Shown here: in pieces, positions 35,373-44,516 of the stretch | How the letters are laid out: each line of letters begins with the position of its first letter | Position numbering within the stretch: the stretch's first letter is position 1 | From: Roseivirga seohaensis | GTDB lineage: Bacteria; Bacteroidota; Bacteroidia; Cytophagales; Cyclobacteriaceae | Length of the DNA stretch: 64,000 nt | Direction of reading: 5' to 3' | Assembly: GCF_001592945.1 (NCBI RefSeq) | Contig: NZ_LRPB01000049.1 | Span: forward strand, 124,001-188,000 | The notes under the pieces: model-generated | Databases searched by the model: none | Seen by the model: the letters and a program-made list of their open reading frames with translations, nothing else | Told to the model about the DNA's origin: nothing | Program-made: the position numbers and the translations under genes

Positions 35373-36110
35373 ATGAAGAAGTTACAAGTAGTGTTTTACG
35401 CAATTGTTTTTATTGGGGGCACCCTGGTTTTTACCGGCTGTTCACAAGGAAAACAAGAAGAACAATCAGAAGAAGAAAATCACGATGAAATGATGGATGG
35501 AGAGGATCTTCATATGGGGGGCGAAGACCATTCTGGAGATGACCATTCTATGAGCATGGAAACCGGGGAGGATAAAACATGGACACCCAGCGGAAATGGT
35601 GCCGAGCTTATGCGGTCAGATTTTCACTTTTTGGCGGGTGCTGCAACAAACATAAAGCCTGAAGTTAAAAATGCAGAGGGAGCCATGGTGCTTGAATTAA
35701 CCGCAGATGGCACACCAACGGCCTTTGTTTTTCATAATCAATACGATAATGTAGGAATGATCGCCACCCTTAAAAGACTCGATTTTAAAGGGTCTGTTAA
35801 GATAATCCATCACGCCAAAGACCTGTCCAACTATGAGTTTGTAGCCATTGATGGAGCCAATATGAAACTGGGAAGGGTAGTAAACGGCAAGGAAGAAGTA
35901 TTTGATGAAAGTAACTTTGAGGCTGGTTCCGGCTGGATGCCGTTAAAGGTTACTGCCGCAGGTACTCATTTTAAAGGTTATATGGGCGACCAGACCATTA
36001 CCCACGGACATGGCGATAAAATGGAAAAAGGTTTTATAGGCATAATGCTGGAAGGCACCGGCAAGGTGCAGCTAAAGTCTATTGAAACAGCCATTCTTGA
36101 AGATGAATAA
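35373..36110 (+). CDS. Lipoprotein with His/Met-rich linker and beta-rich domain
   Basis: A lipoprotein signal (LVFTGC, cysteine 23) precedes a strongly acidic His/Met-rich stretch (DEMMDGEDLHMGGEDHSGDDHSMSME), a likely metal-binding linker. The rest (about 65-245) looks like a concanavalin/DUF1080-type beta sandwich with WMPLKVTAAGTHFKGYMGD and KGFIGIMLEGTGKVQLKSIE. Function is unknown; its place after cusABC-DUF3347 suggests periplasmic metal handling. Confidence 0.65.
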   Translation: MKKLQVVFYAIVFIGGTLVFTGCSQGKQEEQSEEENHDEMMDGEDLHMGGEDHSGDDHSMSMETGEDKTWTPSGNGAELMRSDFHFLAGAATNIKPEVKNAEGAMVLELTADGTPTAFVFHNQYDNVGMIATLKRLDFKGSVKIIHHAKDLSNYEFVAIDGANMKLGRVVNGKEEVFDESNFEAGSGWMPLKVTAAGTHFKGYMGDQTITHGHGDKMEKGFIGIMLEGTGKVQLKSIETAILEDE

Positions 36111-36191
36111 GTAACAGATAAGAGATCACAACTCCCGTGTAAAATATGGGAGCTCATTATACTTTCTAAAAAATTATTTAAAAATAAACCT

Positions 36192-36644
36192 ATGAAAAAG
36201 CTTTACACAATAGTAATTACCTTAGTTCTTTTTGTTTCATCGTTTACTGCCTTTGGCCAAAATGACCAGCAGCAGGTAAAACAGGTATTAAATGCCTATA
36301 AAACAGGAGTTGAATCTTTAAAAACAACTGACTTAGCAAACCTTTTTATGGAAAATTCTCAGGTATTTGAATCCGGTGGAGTCGAAGGTACTTTTAATCA
36401 TTATCTGGATCATCATCTCGGGCCTGAACTCAAGGCTTTTAAGTCCTTTAAATTCAATGATTACAGTGTGGATGTAATTGTAGATGGGGATTATGCTTTT
36501 GCTACTGAAGCATACACGTACAGAATTGAGTTGGCAAAAGGAGAAAGGGTGATTGAGAAAAAAGGAGTAGCTACCTCTGTTTTAAAAAAAGTAGATGGCC
36601 AATGGAAGATCATGAAAACCCATAGTTCCTCAAGAAATAAATAA
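36192..36644 (+). CDS. Secreted SnoaL/NTF2-like (DUF4440-type) protein
   Basis: The 150-residue protein has a signal peptide (SSFTAFGQ) and an NTF2-like cone fold pattern: VKQVLNAYKTGVESLK, FMENSQVFESGG, VIVDGDYAFATEAYTY and KKVDGQWKIMKTHSS. These domains may bind small ligands or be enzymes. Its neighbours are copper genes, but a specific role cannot be read. Confidence 0.75.
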   Translation: MKKLYTIVITLVLFVSSFTAFGQNDQQQVKQVLNAYKTGVESLKTTDLANLFMENSQVFESGGVEGTFNHYLDHHLGPELKAFKSFKFNDYSVDVIVDGDYAFATEAYTYRIELAKGERVIEKKGVATSVLKKVDGQWKIMKTHSSSRNK

Positions 36645-36710
36645 CATAAGACAATTAATCTTAGCCGCTACAGAATCTCTACGAAATAACACAATAAGGA
36701 GAAAATAAGC

Positions 36711-39020
36711 ATGATACATACCTATTGTAAATCCATTGTAATACTCTCTTTTTTACTTTTTAGTTTTTCTGCTTGGGCGCAGATGGATACCTCTACGTAT
36801 ACTATCACTCTCCGGCAGGAACGTGTAAACATAGGAGGAAAAGAAACCACTGGTATGACAGTAAACGGTGGTATTCCAGGCCCTACGCTTCGTTTTAAAG
36901 AAGGTGGCTATGCCGTTATCTATGTAAAAAACGAAATGGATGTGGAGACCTCCGTCCACTGGCATGGATTACTATTACCCAATTTTTACGATGGAGTGCC
37001 CTATCTCACCACTCCGCCCATCAAACCCGGGGAAACACAGAAATACGAGTTCCCACTTATTCAGTCAGGTACCTATTGGTATCATTCCCATACCATGCTG
37101 CAAGAGCAAAGCGGGGTGTACGGCTCCATTATTATAGATCCTAAAGAAGAAACCCTGGAATACAATAAGGAATTAGTAATGGTGCTTTCCGATTGGACAC
37201 ACCAAAAGCCCATGAACGTATTGCGCAACCTCAAGCGGGGCAATGAGTGGTACAACATTAAAAAAGGAACGGCCACTCCGCTGAACCAGGTAATAGCCCG
37301 CGGTGGTTTGGGCGCACAGCTCAATTTTTGGAAGCAGCGTATGGAAAGTGCCGATATAGCCGACATCTATTATCCCGCTTTTCTCAACAATGGGCAGGAA
37401 AGTCAGGAATATTCACAGTTCCAACCCGGTGAAAAAGTACGCCTGCGTATTATTAACGGGGCAGCCTCCACACAATTCTGGATGACCTTTGGCGGAGGAA
37501 ATCCCTTGCTGGTAGCGGCAGATGGGCTTAATGTAGTGCCCGTGGAACGGAATAAAACCTTCATCGCCATTGCCGAAACCTATGATTTTATCATCACCAT
37601 TCCCGACAGCGGAAAAATAGAATTCCGCGCTACTGCACAGGATGGTTCCGGTTATTCTACGGCCTATATCGGAAAAGGAGATGTACTACCTGCCGCTGAA
37701 GTACCCCGACCCGATAAGATCGGGATGATGATGCAAATGGTGCAAATGGATATGCGCATGGGTGCCCCTGCCATGAAATACAGACCCGGCAAAGAAGAAC
37801 CCTACGAGCTCATGCAAAACTGGGGCATGCAGATGGACGGTGAAATGAAGGGGATGGATCATTCTAAAATGAAACAAGACACCACCCAAAAGATGGAAAT
37901 GGAAGGCATGGATCACTCCAAAATGGACCATGAAAAGCAGTCTGAACCAGCAATGAAAATGGAGAAGGAAGATGCCTCAATGACCGGTATGGGGATGTTT
38001 TCAGAATACAATTACAATTACCTCCAATCCCCCGAACCCACTGATTTTGCAGAAGATAAGCCACGTAAGGAAGTGTTGCTCAACCTCACCGGGAATATGT
38101 GGCGCTACATCTGGAGTATGAATGGGGTGCCCCTGTCCGAAGCCGATAAGATCAAGATCGAAAAAGGCGAAGTGGTGCGTATTACCCTGAACAACCTCAC
38201 CATGATGCACCACCCCATGCACCTGCACGGCCACTTTTTTAGGGTGATCAACGAAAACGGAGATCGCTCTCCGCTCAAACACACCGTAAATGTGCCCCCC
38301 ATGCAAAAAACCGTCATTGAATTTGATGCCAATGAATCCGGAGACTGGTTTTTTCACTGCCATGTACTCTACCATATGATGGGCGGTATGGCCCGGGTGT
38401 ATAGCTACGATACCCCCCGTGACCCGCGCATGAAACCCTTTCCACTTTCCAAACTCATCCATGAAACCGATCAGTACTATAGCTGGGGCATGGCCGATGT
38501 GGCCTCGCACATGACTGAGCTCAACCTGGTAACCTCGAATACCCGCAATCAATTTAACCTAAATGCCGAACTGGGTTATAATGAAAATATGGAAGCCGAA
38601 TTTACCTACGAGCGCTACCTCTATGATTACTTCCGGGTATTTGCCGGGGTAAACATGGAAAACGAAATGGAAAACAGCCTGGAGGAGATATCCACCACCG
38701 CTATTGCCGGTATCCGCTTTTTCACTCCTTATATGTTTAACCTGGATGTCAGAATGGATAACAAATTAAGGCCTGAGATTAGGATAAGCCGAGAGATCAT
38801 GATCTTCCCCCGCACTGCCATTTTTGGTAATTATGAATATCAGGCAGATTTTGGCTGGGTGAATGAACTTACCGAAGAAGGAACGGGTGCCCCATTGGAT
38901 TTTAAGGGAGAAACTACCTGGTCAGCCGGGCTCGAATATTTTCTTTCCAGAAACTTTTCTCTAATGGGAAGCTATGACAACCGCTTTGGGGCGGGAGGAG
39001 GCCTCTCTATCAGATTTTAA
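36711..39020 (+). CDS. Multicopper oxidase (PcoA/CopA type) with CopB-like C-terminal segment
   Basis: The 769-residue protein has a signal peptide (FSFSAWAQ) and cupredoxin domains with copper sites HWHG (about 83-86), HSH (about 125-127), HHPMHLHGH and HCHVLYHMMGG. These oxidise Cu(I) to less toxic Cu(II) in the periplasm. Residues about 345-450 form a Met/His-rich insertion (MDHSKM repeats). The last about 160 residues, after the final copper site, look like outer-membrane beta strands (FNLNAELGYNENMEAEF ... LSIRF) resembling PcoB/CopB. A clear AAGGAG ribosome site precedes the ATG. Confidence 0.9.
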   Translation: MIHTYCKSIVILSFLLFSFSAWAQMDTSTYTITLRQERVNIGGKETTGMTVNGGIPGPTLRFKEGGYAVIYVKNEMDVETSVHWHGLLLPNFYDGVPYLTTPPIKPGETQKYEFPLIQSGTYWYHSHTMLQEQSGVYGSIIIDPKEETLEYNKELVMVLSDWTHQKPMNVLRNLKRGNEWYNIKKGTATPLNQVIARGGLGAQLNFWKQRMESADIADIYYPAFLNNGQESQEYSQFQPGEKVRLRIINGAASTQFWMTFGGGNPLLVAADGLNVVPVERNKTFIAIAETYDFIITIPDSGKIEFRATAQDGSGYSTAYIGKGDVLPAAEVPRPDKIGMMMQMVQMDMRMGAPAMKYRPGKEEPYELMQNWGMQMDGEMKGMDHSKMKQDTTQKMEMEGMDHSKMDHEKQSEPAMKMEKEDASMTGMGMFSEYNYNYLQSPEPTDFAEDKPRKEVLLNLTGNMWRYIWSMNGVPLSEADKIKIEKGEVVRITLNNLTMMHHPMHLHGHFFRVINENGDRSPLKHTVNVPPMQKTVIEFDANESGDWFFHCHVLYHMMGGMARVYSYDTPRDPRMKPFPLSKLIHETDQYYSWGMADVASHMTELNLVTSNTRNQFNLNAELGYNENMEAEFTYERYLYDYFRVFAGVNMENEMENSLEEISTTAIAGIRFFTPYMFNLDVRMDNKLRPEIRISREIMIFPRTAIFGNYEYQADFGWVNELTEEGTGAPLDFKGETTWSAGLEYFLSRNFSLMGSYDNRFGAGGGLSIRF

Positions 39021-39048
39021 CAAATTGACTTAAATAAATAATATCCAC

Positions 39049-39435
39049 ATGAAATATTACTTCGAAAAAACATTGAAAGACACTGGCTTTGAAGAGGCCA
39101 TTGATAAAGTAACCCAAGCCCTGAAAAAAGTTGGTTTTGGTATTTTAACTGAAATTGACGTAAAGGAAACCCTGAAGAAAAAGCTGGATGAAGATTTTCG
39201 TCCCTACAAAATCCTGGGTGCATGCAACCCTCCCTTTGCCCACAAAGCCCTGCTAGCCGAAGATAAAATTGGTGCGATGCTGCCTTGCAATGTTATTGTA
39301 CAACAAACTGAAAAGGGGGTTGAAGTAGCAGCCGTAGATCCGGTAGCCTCAATGCAGGCTGTGGAAAATAAAGATTTAGAGGGAATAGCTAATGAAATAC
39401 AGGCAAAATTGAAAGCAGCGATCGATAGCCTATAA
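39049..39435 (+). CDS. DUF302-domain protein
   Basis: The 128-residue protein has no signal peptide and matches DUF302 through LKKVGFGILTEIDVKETLK, PYKILGACNPPFAHKAL and MLPCNVIVQQ. DUF302 proteins are common in copper and stress islands of Bacteroidota. They bind an unknown ligand. The cysteines in GACN and LPCN are the typical ones. Confidence 0.85.
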   Translation: MKYYFEKTLKDTGFEEAIDKVTQALKKVGFGILTEIDVKETLKKKLDEDFRPYKILGACNPPFAHKALLAEDKIGAMLPCNVIVQQTEKGVEVAAVDPVASMQAVENKDLEGIANEIQAKLKAAIDSL

Positions 39436-39496
39436 GCTGGTTATAAGAACTCCAGATTATAATGTTTAACACCATAACATATAAAGCGACTAATCC

Positions 39497-40792
39497 ATGG
39501 GACAATACAAAAAGAACAGTCTGAGCCTGAATGGGGCAATAGCCCTGGGTACTGGTGTAATGATAGGCGCAGGTATTTTTGCCCTGCTCGGTCAGGTAGC
39601 TGAATTATCAGGCAGTTTATTTCCCCTGGCTTTTATGGCCGGAGCTATCATTTCCGGCTTCAGTGCTTATTCTTATATCAAAATGTCTAATGCCTACCCT
39701 TCAGCCGGAGGCATTGCCAAGTATTTAATAAAAGCCTATGGCAAAGGCACTATTACTGCTTCGGCAGCCCTCTTAATGGCCCTTTCCATGGTCATTAACG
39801 AAAGCCTGGTGGCACGGACTTTCGGCACTTATACCCTGCAATTATTTGATGTAGGAGAAAATAGCGTTTTGGTTCCTCTGCTTGGTGTGGGTTTGCTGAT
39901 CATCGCCTTTCTGATCAATATTTCCGGTAACACTATTATCGGTAAATCTTCCCTGATCATGGCGGTGGTCAAAATTGGTGGTATTGCCATATTTGCTATC
40001 GGTGGCCTGTGGGCAGCCGGTTTTTCCTTTGGTGCATCTCTTACGGCCAACCCTGCAAGTGACTATTCCATTACCAGCTATATAGGGGCACTGGCGCTTT
40101 CCATACTGGCCTACAAAGGCTTTACCACCATTACCAACAGTGGAGATGAAATTGTAGATCCACACAAGAACGTAGGCCGTGCTATTATCTTTTCGCTCCT
40201 TATCTGCACGGTGATTTACCTTTTGGTGGCCTTTGCCGTTTCCACCAATCTTTCTATCTCACAAATAATAAAAGCCAAGGATTATTCCCTGGCAGAAGCC
40301 TCGCGCCCTGCCTTTGGACAATACGGCCTGTGGTTTACGGTAGGCATCGCCATTATTGCTACCGTATCAGGTATCATCGCCAGTATATTTGCCGTGTCGC
40401 GCATGACGGCCATGCTCACCGATATGAATCTCATTCCCCATCGCCATTTCGGAATGCCCGGACGCATACAAAAGCATATGCTGGTTTACACCGTGGTAGT
40501 AGCTATCTTACTGACCGTGTTCTTTGACCTTAGTCGCATTGCCTCCATTGGGGCAATTTTTTACCTGGTGATGGACATTACCATCCATTGGGGGGTGCTC
40601 ACCAAACTGCGCGAAGAACTAAAACCCAAAATAGCCATCGTCATTACAGCTATTGTACTGGATGTAGTAGTACTGGGCGCTTTTTTATGGATAAAGGGCA
40701 GCAGCGATATCTTGGTCGTGATTGTTTCAGCCCTATTGATGGGTGTGGTGTTTGCCGGGGAAAAATGGTTTTTGAGCAAAAAGGAGGAGTAA
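39497..40792 (+). CDS. APC-family amino acid/cation permease
   Basis: The 431-residue protein has about 12 membrane segments. The APC signature is in the first helix (GAIALGTGVMIGAGIFALLGQVAELSG), with FKGFTTITNSGDEIVDPHKNVGRAI in the middle. It would import or exchange amino acids or related cations with proton coupling. The substrate is not identifiable. It sits between copper genes and a cytochrome cluster without overlap. Confidence 0.88.
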   Translation: MGQYKKNSLSLNGAIALGTGVMIGAGIFALLGQVAELSGSLFPLAFMAGAIISGFSAYSYIKMSNAYPSAGGIAKYLIKAYGKGTITASAALLMALSMVINESLVARTFGTYTLQLFDVGENSVLVPLLGVGLLIIAFLINISGNTIIGKSSLIMAVVKIGGIAIFAIGGLWAAGFSFGASLTANPASDYSITSYIGALALSILAYKGFTTITNSGDEIVDPHKNVGRAIIFSLLICTVIYLLVAFAVSTNLSISQIIKAKDYSLAEASRPAFGQYGLWFTVGIAIIATVSGIIASIFAVSRMTAMLTDMNLIPHRHFGMPGRIQKHMLVYTVVVAILLTVFFDLSRIASIGAIFYLVMDITIHWGVLTKLREELKPKIAIVITAIVLDVVVLGAFLWIKGSSDILVVIVSALLMGVVFAGEKWFLSKKEE

Positions 40793-40874
40793 AAAAACTA
40801 TCTTTTGGCTCATCGCTTAAAAGCCCCGACTTATCCCGGATTGGAATCTTTGTTTTTACCGGAAGCAGAGCGGC

Positions 40875-40901
40875 CAAAATATCATACATCTAAAACATAA
40901 T
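40875..40901 (+). repeat. Copy 1 of a 27-bp intergenic repeat
   Basis: CAAAATATCATACATC is identical at 45391-45406, and the following 11 bases match at 8 positions. It lies about 60 bp upstream of the cytochrome c gene. It could be a shared regulatory site. Confidence 0.5.
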
Positions 40902-40962
40902 CTTTTCCCCTTTTAAGGCCGCACAAGTCTATTTTTAGATATAGAACAAAACATTTTTTACT

Positions 40963-41385
40963 ATGTCTGACATGAAGATTTTTACCCTGATTTTAGTGTT
41001 TTCCGTCCTGTCATTTTTGGCCTTTTCAAGCTCGAATACGCATACTTCAGATCAACAAAAAGGCCCTTGGAAATCCCCAAAAGAAGCGGATGGCCTAAAG
41101 AATCCATTTGTTGATAATACCACCGAATTGCTCAAAGGCAAGAAGCTGTATAATCAAATGTGTGCGGTGTGTCATGGAGCTAAGGGAAAAGGTGATGGTG
41201 TAGCCGGAGCTGCTTTGAACCCAAAACCAACCAACTTTACTTCAGCCTCCGTTCAGGCGCAAACCGATGGAGCCATTTTTTGGAAAATAACGGAAGGCAG
41301 AAGCCCGATGGCTTCCTACAAAACTATTCTCAAAGAAGAGCAAAGATGGCAGTTGGTCAACTATCTGAGAACATTCAAAAAATAG
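40963..41385 (+). CDS. Exported mono-heme cytochrome c
   Basis: The 140-residue protein has a signal peptide and one heme site CAVCH (C67, C70, H71), with a likely Met ligand near residue 116 (GRSPMASY). It carries electrons in the periplasm. It begins a run of cytochrome, porin, cytochrome, cytochrome with very short gaps, suggesting a small respiratory or extracellular electron-transfer unit. Confidence 0.9.
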   Translation: MSDMKIFTLILVFSVLSFLAFSSSNTHTSDQQKGPWKSPKEADGLKNPFVDNTTELLKGKKLYNQMCAVCHGAKGKGDGVAGAALNPKPTNFTSASVQAQTDGAIFWKITEGRSPMASYKTILKEEQRWQLVNYLRTFKK

Positions 41386-41389
41386 CGAT

Positions 41390-42535
41390 ATGAGACAATT
41401 TTTACTTGGGTTTCTGGCGGTGTTGAGTGCGCCTTTGCTGGCACAAACAACAGATAGTTCATTCTCACCAAAACCGGGCAATAGCCGCTACATGATCAGA
41501 GGCTATGCCGATGCCAACTTTATTGCGGGAGAAGGTGAAATCTCCTTTGGCAATGCCCGGCTTGTCCCACTCTTTATTTATAAGCAATCAGACCGTTTGC
41601 TGTTTGAAGGGGAATTGGAATTGGAAATAGAGGATGGGGAAGTAAAGATGGCTTTGGAATATGCCAATTTCTACTACCAGCTTACACCGCGCATGACGGT
41701 AAGGATGGGAAAAATTCTCGTTCCCTTTGGTACTTTTTTCGACAGGCTACACCCCTCATGGATCAATAAATTACCGACTGTTCCGCTGGGGTATGGACAC
41801 GATGGCCTTTTGCCAACCTCAGACCTGGGAATAGAGGTACGGGGTGGTGCTTATCTGGCAGGTATGAGGACGAATTATTCGGTCTACCTTACCAATGGCC
41901 CACGTATCAATGATGGTGAAGAGGAGGCTGATGAGATCGGTATGATTGTGCCAGAAGCCGATATAGACAATAATAAAAACAAAGCATTTGGTGGGCGCTT
42001 TGGATTGTTTCCATTTGCCGACCAGTCACTTGAGCTTGGATTCTCCGCACAATCAGCCAAACTGGGTGATAAAGGATCTGATTTTGAAGATATCGGAGCA
42101 TTCCTTTATTCCTTCGATTGGACTTTAGTGAAAACCTTACCTGCACTGGGAGGCCGGATTGATCTTCGGGGTCAGTTGAATTTTGTCAATATAGACAATA
42201 GACCTTACGAGGTTTTAGAAGATGGGAGCCTGGAAACCTTTGATTTTGACAACAAATCGAAAACTGCTTTCTACCAACTCGCTTACCGACCCACTTTCGG
42301 TAATCAGTTCGTGCAGAACCTTGAGTTGGTAGGGAGATATTCCACCCTTACTACTCCTGAAGAAGCCCCCTGGGAGTCACAAAGTACCCAATGGACACTC
42401 GGCCTGAACTATTGGGTGGATTGGAGAACCGCCATTAAAATTGCCTTACAATCAGATGAGGTTGAAGGAGGGCATGACTCTCCGGGGCTGACTAAAACCG
42501 ATCTCTTTTTTATTCAATGGACTATAGGATTTTAA
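41390..42535 (+). CDS. Outer-membrane porin-like protein
   Basis: The 381-residue protein has a signal peptide (LSAPLLAQ) and alternating amphipathic beta strands to the end (FIQWTIGF, terminal aromatic). It starts 4 bp after the cytochrome c gene. The pattern fits phosphate-selective or general porin-like proteins that recur beside periplasmic cytochromes. No specific substrate can be assigned. Confidence 0.75.
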   Translation: MRQFLLGFLAVLSAPLLAQTTDSSFSPKPGNSRYMIRGYADANFIAGEGEISFGNARLVPLFIYKQSDRLLFEGELELEIEDGEVKMALEYANFYYQLTPRMTVRMGKILVPFGTFFDRLHPSWINKLPTVPLGYGHDGLLPTSDLGIEVRGGAYLAGMRTNYSVYLTNGPRINDGEEEADEIGMIVPEADIDNNKNKAFGGRFGLFPFADQSLELGFSAQSAKLGDKGSDFEDIGAFLYSFDWTLVKTLPALGGRIDLRGQLNFVNIDNRPYEVLEDGSLETFDFDNKSKTAFYQLAYRPTFGNQFVQNLELVGRYSTLTTPEEAPWESQSTQWTLGLNYWVDWRTAIKIALQSDEVEGGHDSPGLTKTDLFFIQWTIGF

Positions 42536-42545
42536 TACTACGATC

Positions 42546-42815
42546 ATGAAAAAGAACCCGATAATATTGACTATAGCATTTATGATTTTCATGGCCATGA
42601 TGATCATAGGAGGTTGTGCAACTCCCGCCCATATATCCGCTAAGAGTGGTGCCCAACTCTGGGGAGAGGCTTGCGGAAGATGCCACAATACTGCGTCACC
42701 TAGCACTTTCAGTGATGTGGACTGGGATATTGCTGTGAAACACATGCAGTTTAGAGCACAGATTACAGAAGACGAGGCCAATAAGATTGTTGAATTTTTG
42801 AAATCTGCAAATTGA
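42546..42815 (+). CDS. Small cytochrome c-like lipoprotein
   Basis: The 89-residue protein has a lipoprotein signal (MIIGGC, cysteine 24) and one heme-binding CGRCH (C43, C46, H47). It lacks an obvious Met ligand in the rest of the chain except near HMQF. It is part of the cytochrome-porin cluster and may be a short electron-transfer partner. Confidence 0.8.
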   Translation: MKKNPIILTIAFMIFMAMMIIGGCATPAHISAKSGAQLWGEACGRCHNTASPSTFSDVDWDIAVKHMQFRAQITEDEANKIVEFLKSAN

Positions 42816-42822
42816 TAAGGCT

Positions 42823-43371
42823 TTGAAGTGGATTATTAAATATACCACTGGTTTGATACTGGCTTTTGCACTTACCTTTCCGGTTAACGCTCAACAGATT
42901 GACGGAGAGGCCATATTCAACGGCTATTGTATGGCTTGCCATACGATAGGAAGTGGTAATTTGGTAGGCCCCGATCTCAAAGGAGTTAACAGCAGATATG
43001 AAAAAGATTGGTTATTGAATTTTATCAAATCTTCTCAGACCATGGTCGCTAATGGTGATGAAAGAGCTGTTAAAGTATTCAATCAATTCAGTAACATTCC
43101 CATGCCAGATCAGCCGTTGAGTGATGATGAGGTTAAAGCATTGCTGGCATTTATTGAAGTTCGTACAACAGCCCTGGACGAAGAAGAAAAAGTGGCCAGT
43201 CAAGTAGCAGAACCAGGCGAGAATACCCCAGATAACCCTGGTTCTGCCCTGGCCACCTCCAAGGATCCATTCCAGCCATTTATGTGGGTGATTTTTGGAT
43301 TATTTTTCATAATCATCACACTCCTGGTTACCTTTATTATGGCACTACTCCACTTGAAAAAAATAATTTAG
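42823..43371 (+). CDS. Cytochrome c with C-terminal membrane anchor
   Basis: The 182-residue protein has a signal peptide (FPVNAQ), a CMACH heme site (C36, C39, H40) and a likely Met ligand near 94 (NIPMPDQPLS). A C-terminal membrane helix follows (FMWVIFGLFFIIITLLVTFIMALL). A TTG at 42823 is the plausible start because the signal peptide begins there, only 7 bp after the previous stop. It probably passes electrons to a membrane complex. Confidence 0.85.
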   Translation: MKWIIKYTTGLILAFALTFPVNAQQIDGEAIFNGYCMACHTIGSGNLVGPDLKGVNSRYEKDWLLNFIKSSQTMVANGDERAVKVFNQFSNIPMPDQPLSDDEVKALLAFIEVRTTALDEEEKVASQVAEPGENTPDNPGSALATSKDPFQPFMWVIFGLFFIIITLLVTFIMALLHLKKII

Positions 43372-43492
43372 TACCTCCAAAGTTTAAAGTACCAAAGGGG
43401 TTGAAACTTAAGAACAACATAGATCACCGGTTCGTATAGATACGTATGGATTACATGATCAAGCCATAGTGCGTATTAAAAAATTATCCGAA

Positions 43493-43807
43493 ATGAAAAG
43501 TTACGATACCCTTTACGAAGCCTTGAATGACCTGAAAAAAAGAGGTTATACCCTCGATTTTAACCTGAAGCCCCACTGCATTGAGTGCCCCACCTACAAA
43601 CTGGAATTGCACCCTGAGAATTTTGAGATCAAGGAGACCTATCGCTTTGAGGGTATGAGCAGCCCCGATGACAATTCCATTGTGTATGCCATTCAATCCG
43701 GAAAAAGTTTAAAAGGCGTACTCGTGGATGCCTATGGGGTATATGCCGAAGCCCTATCTGATGCCATGATCGCTAAACTGAAGGTGAGCCGCGGGAGTTC
43801 TGACTAA
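43493..43807 (+). CDS. Small cytosolic protein homologous to the C-terminal domain of the HMA-AraC regulator
   Basis: The about 104-residue protein starts MKSYDTLYEALNDLKKRGYTLDFNLKP and has a single fold with CIEC. It matches the last about 100 residues of the regulator at 44517-45377 (LTEALDDLREKGYTYNFNRKED ... GLKGLLIDN). Such small proteins are often labelled phosphoribosylpyrophosphate-synthetase-like in databases, but no PRPP motif is visible, so that name is probably misleading. Finding a stand-alone version and a version fused to a metal-sensing regulator suggests a sensory or metal-related function. Confidence 0.7.
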   Translation: MKSYDTLYEALNDLKKRGYTLDFNLKPHCIECPTYKLELHPENFEIKETYRFEGMSSPDDNSIVYAIQSGKSLKGVLVDAYGVYAEALSDAMIAKLKVSRGSSD

Positions 43808-43848
43808 ACCACTTTGCCTATTCCATGATATAGATCATAATATTTCAG

Positions 43849-43869
43849 ACAAAGGTTTCTTACCTTTGT
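43849..43869 (+). promoter_or_regulatory. Inverted repeat overlapping a -7-like element
   Basis: ACAAAGGT and ACCTTTGT form an 8-bp dyad with a 5-bp spacer. The right arm contains TACCTTTG (43861-43868), a TAnnTTTG match. It lies 25 bp before the His-rich membrane protein gene and could be its promoter and operator. Confidence 0.45.
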
Positions 43870-43894
43870 TTCATAGCGTATTTAGCTAAAGAGT

Positions 43895-44359
43895 ATGATG
43901 AGAAAATTAAACCAGCATAAATCCACAATTGTAGGTCTGTTCCTTACGGGCTTCATTAGTGTGTTTGTCTGCGATTTTCTTTGTGATATAGGACTAATTT
44001 TTCCTAAACATTATAACGTGAGTGAGGTGGCTCTTTCCGACCACCATGCAAATCGCGAAAGCCAGCAAGAAGATTCTGGTCATGACCACGATCACGGCAC
44101 CCAATCACACGAGCATAAGGACACCGATAAAGATGACTGCTGTGATGATATGGTAAACAGCATTTACGCTTCACTGATAAAACGAAGCGCTGAAAAAGCC
44201 ATATCCTTTTCTGTAGCTTTTTTATTCGTCCAACACCCGGTTTTTGAACTGCGCCCCCTTTATTTTTACAAAAGGTTTATTTCTTTCCAGGCCACAGACC
44301 TTCCACCGCCCCTTGGCGGATTTGGTATACGTGTGCGGATACAGTCCTTCCTTAATTAG
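43895..44359 (+). CDS. Membrane protein with His-rich loop
   Basis: The 154-residue protein has an N-terminal membrane helix with VCDFLCD and a His/Asp-rich loop (HDHDHGTQSHEHKDTDKDDCCDD). A hydrophobic segment follows, and LPPPLGG lies near the end. The CC and PPP positions recall the HYC_CC_PP and related families, but similarity is weak. Metal binding is likely from composition; function is unknown. Confidence 0.65.
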   Translation: MMRKLNQHKSTIVGLFLTGFISVFVCDFLCDIGLIFPKHYNVSEVALSDHHANRESQQEDSGHDHDHGTQSHEHKDTDKDDCCDDMVNSIYASLIKRSAEKAISFSVAFLFVQHPVFELRPLYFYKRFISFQATDLPPPLGGFGIRVRIQSFLN

Positions 44360-44516
44360 CCCTCATCTGTCAGAGGTAGCCTTGCTATGCCCTTAGATCA
44401 GGCATGGCTCTTCCGGCTTTACCTCTATTTTGCTTTGTACATCCATCCTCTGTTCTTTTCTACCAGAGACTTGTATAAAGACCGTTTTTCTATAGTTCAC
44501 CAATAAAAAAAGACAG

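Noticed and set aside
36131-36154. Possible hairpin CTCCC...GGGAG downstream of the lipoprotein gene
   Set aside because: Only five paired bases with a large loop and no T-run, so not a convincing terminator.
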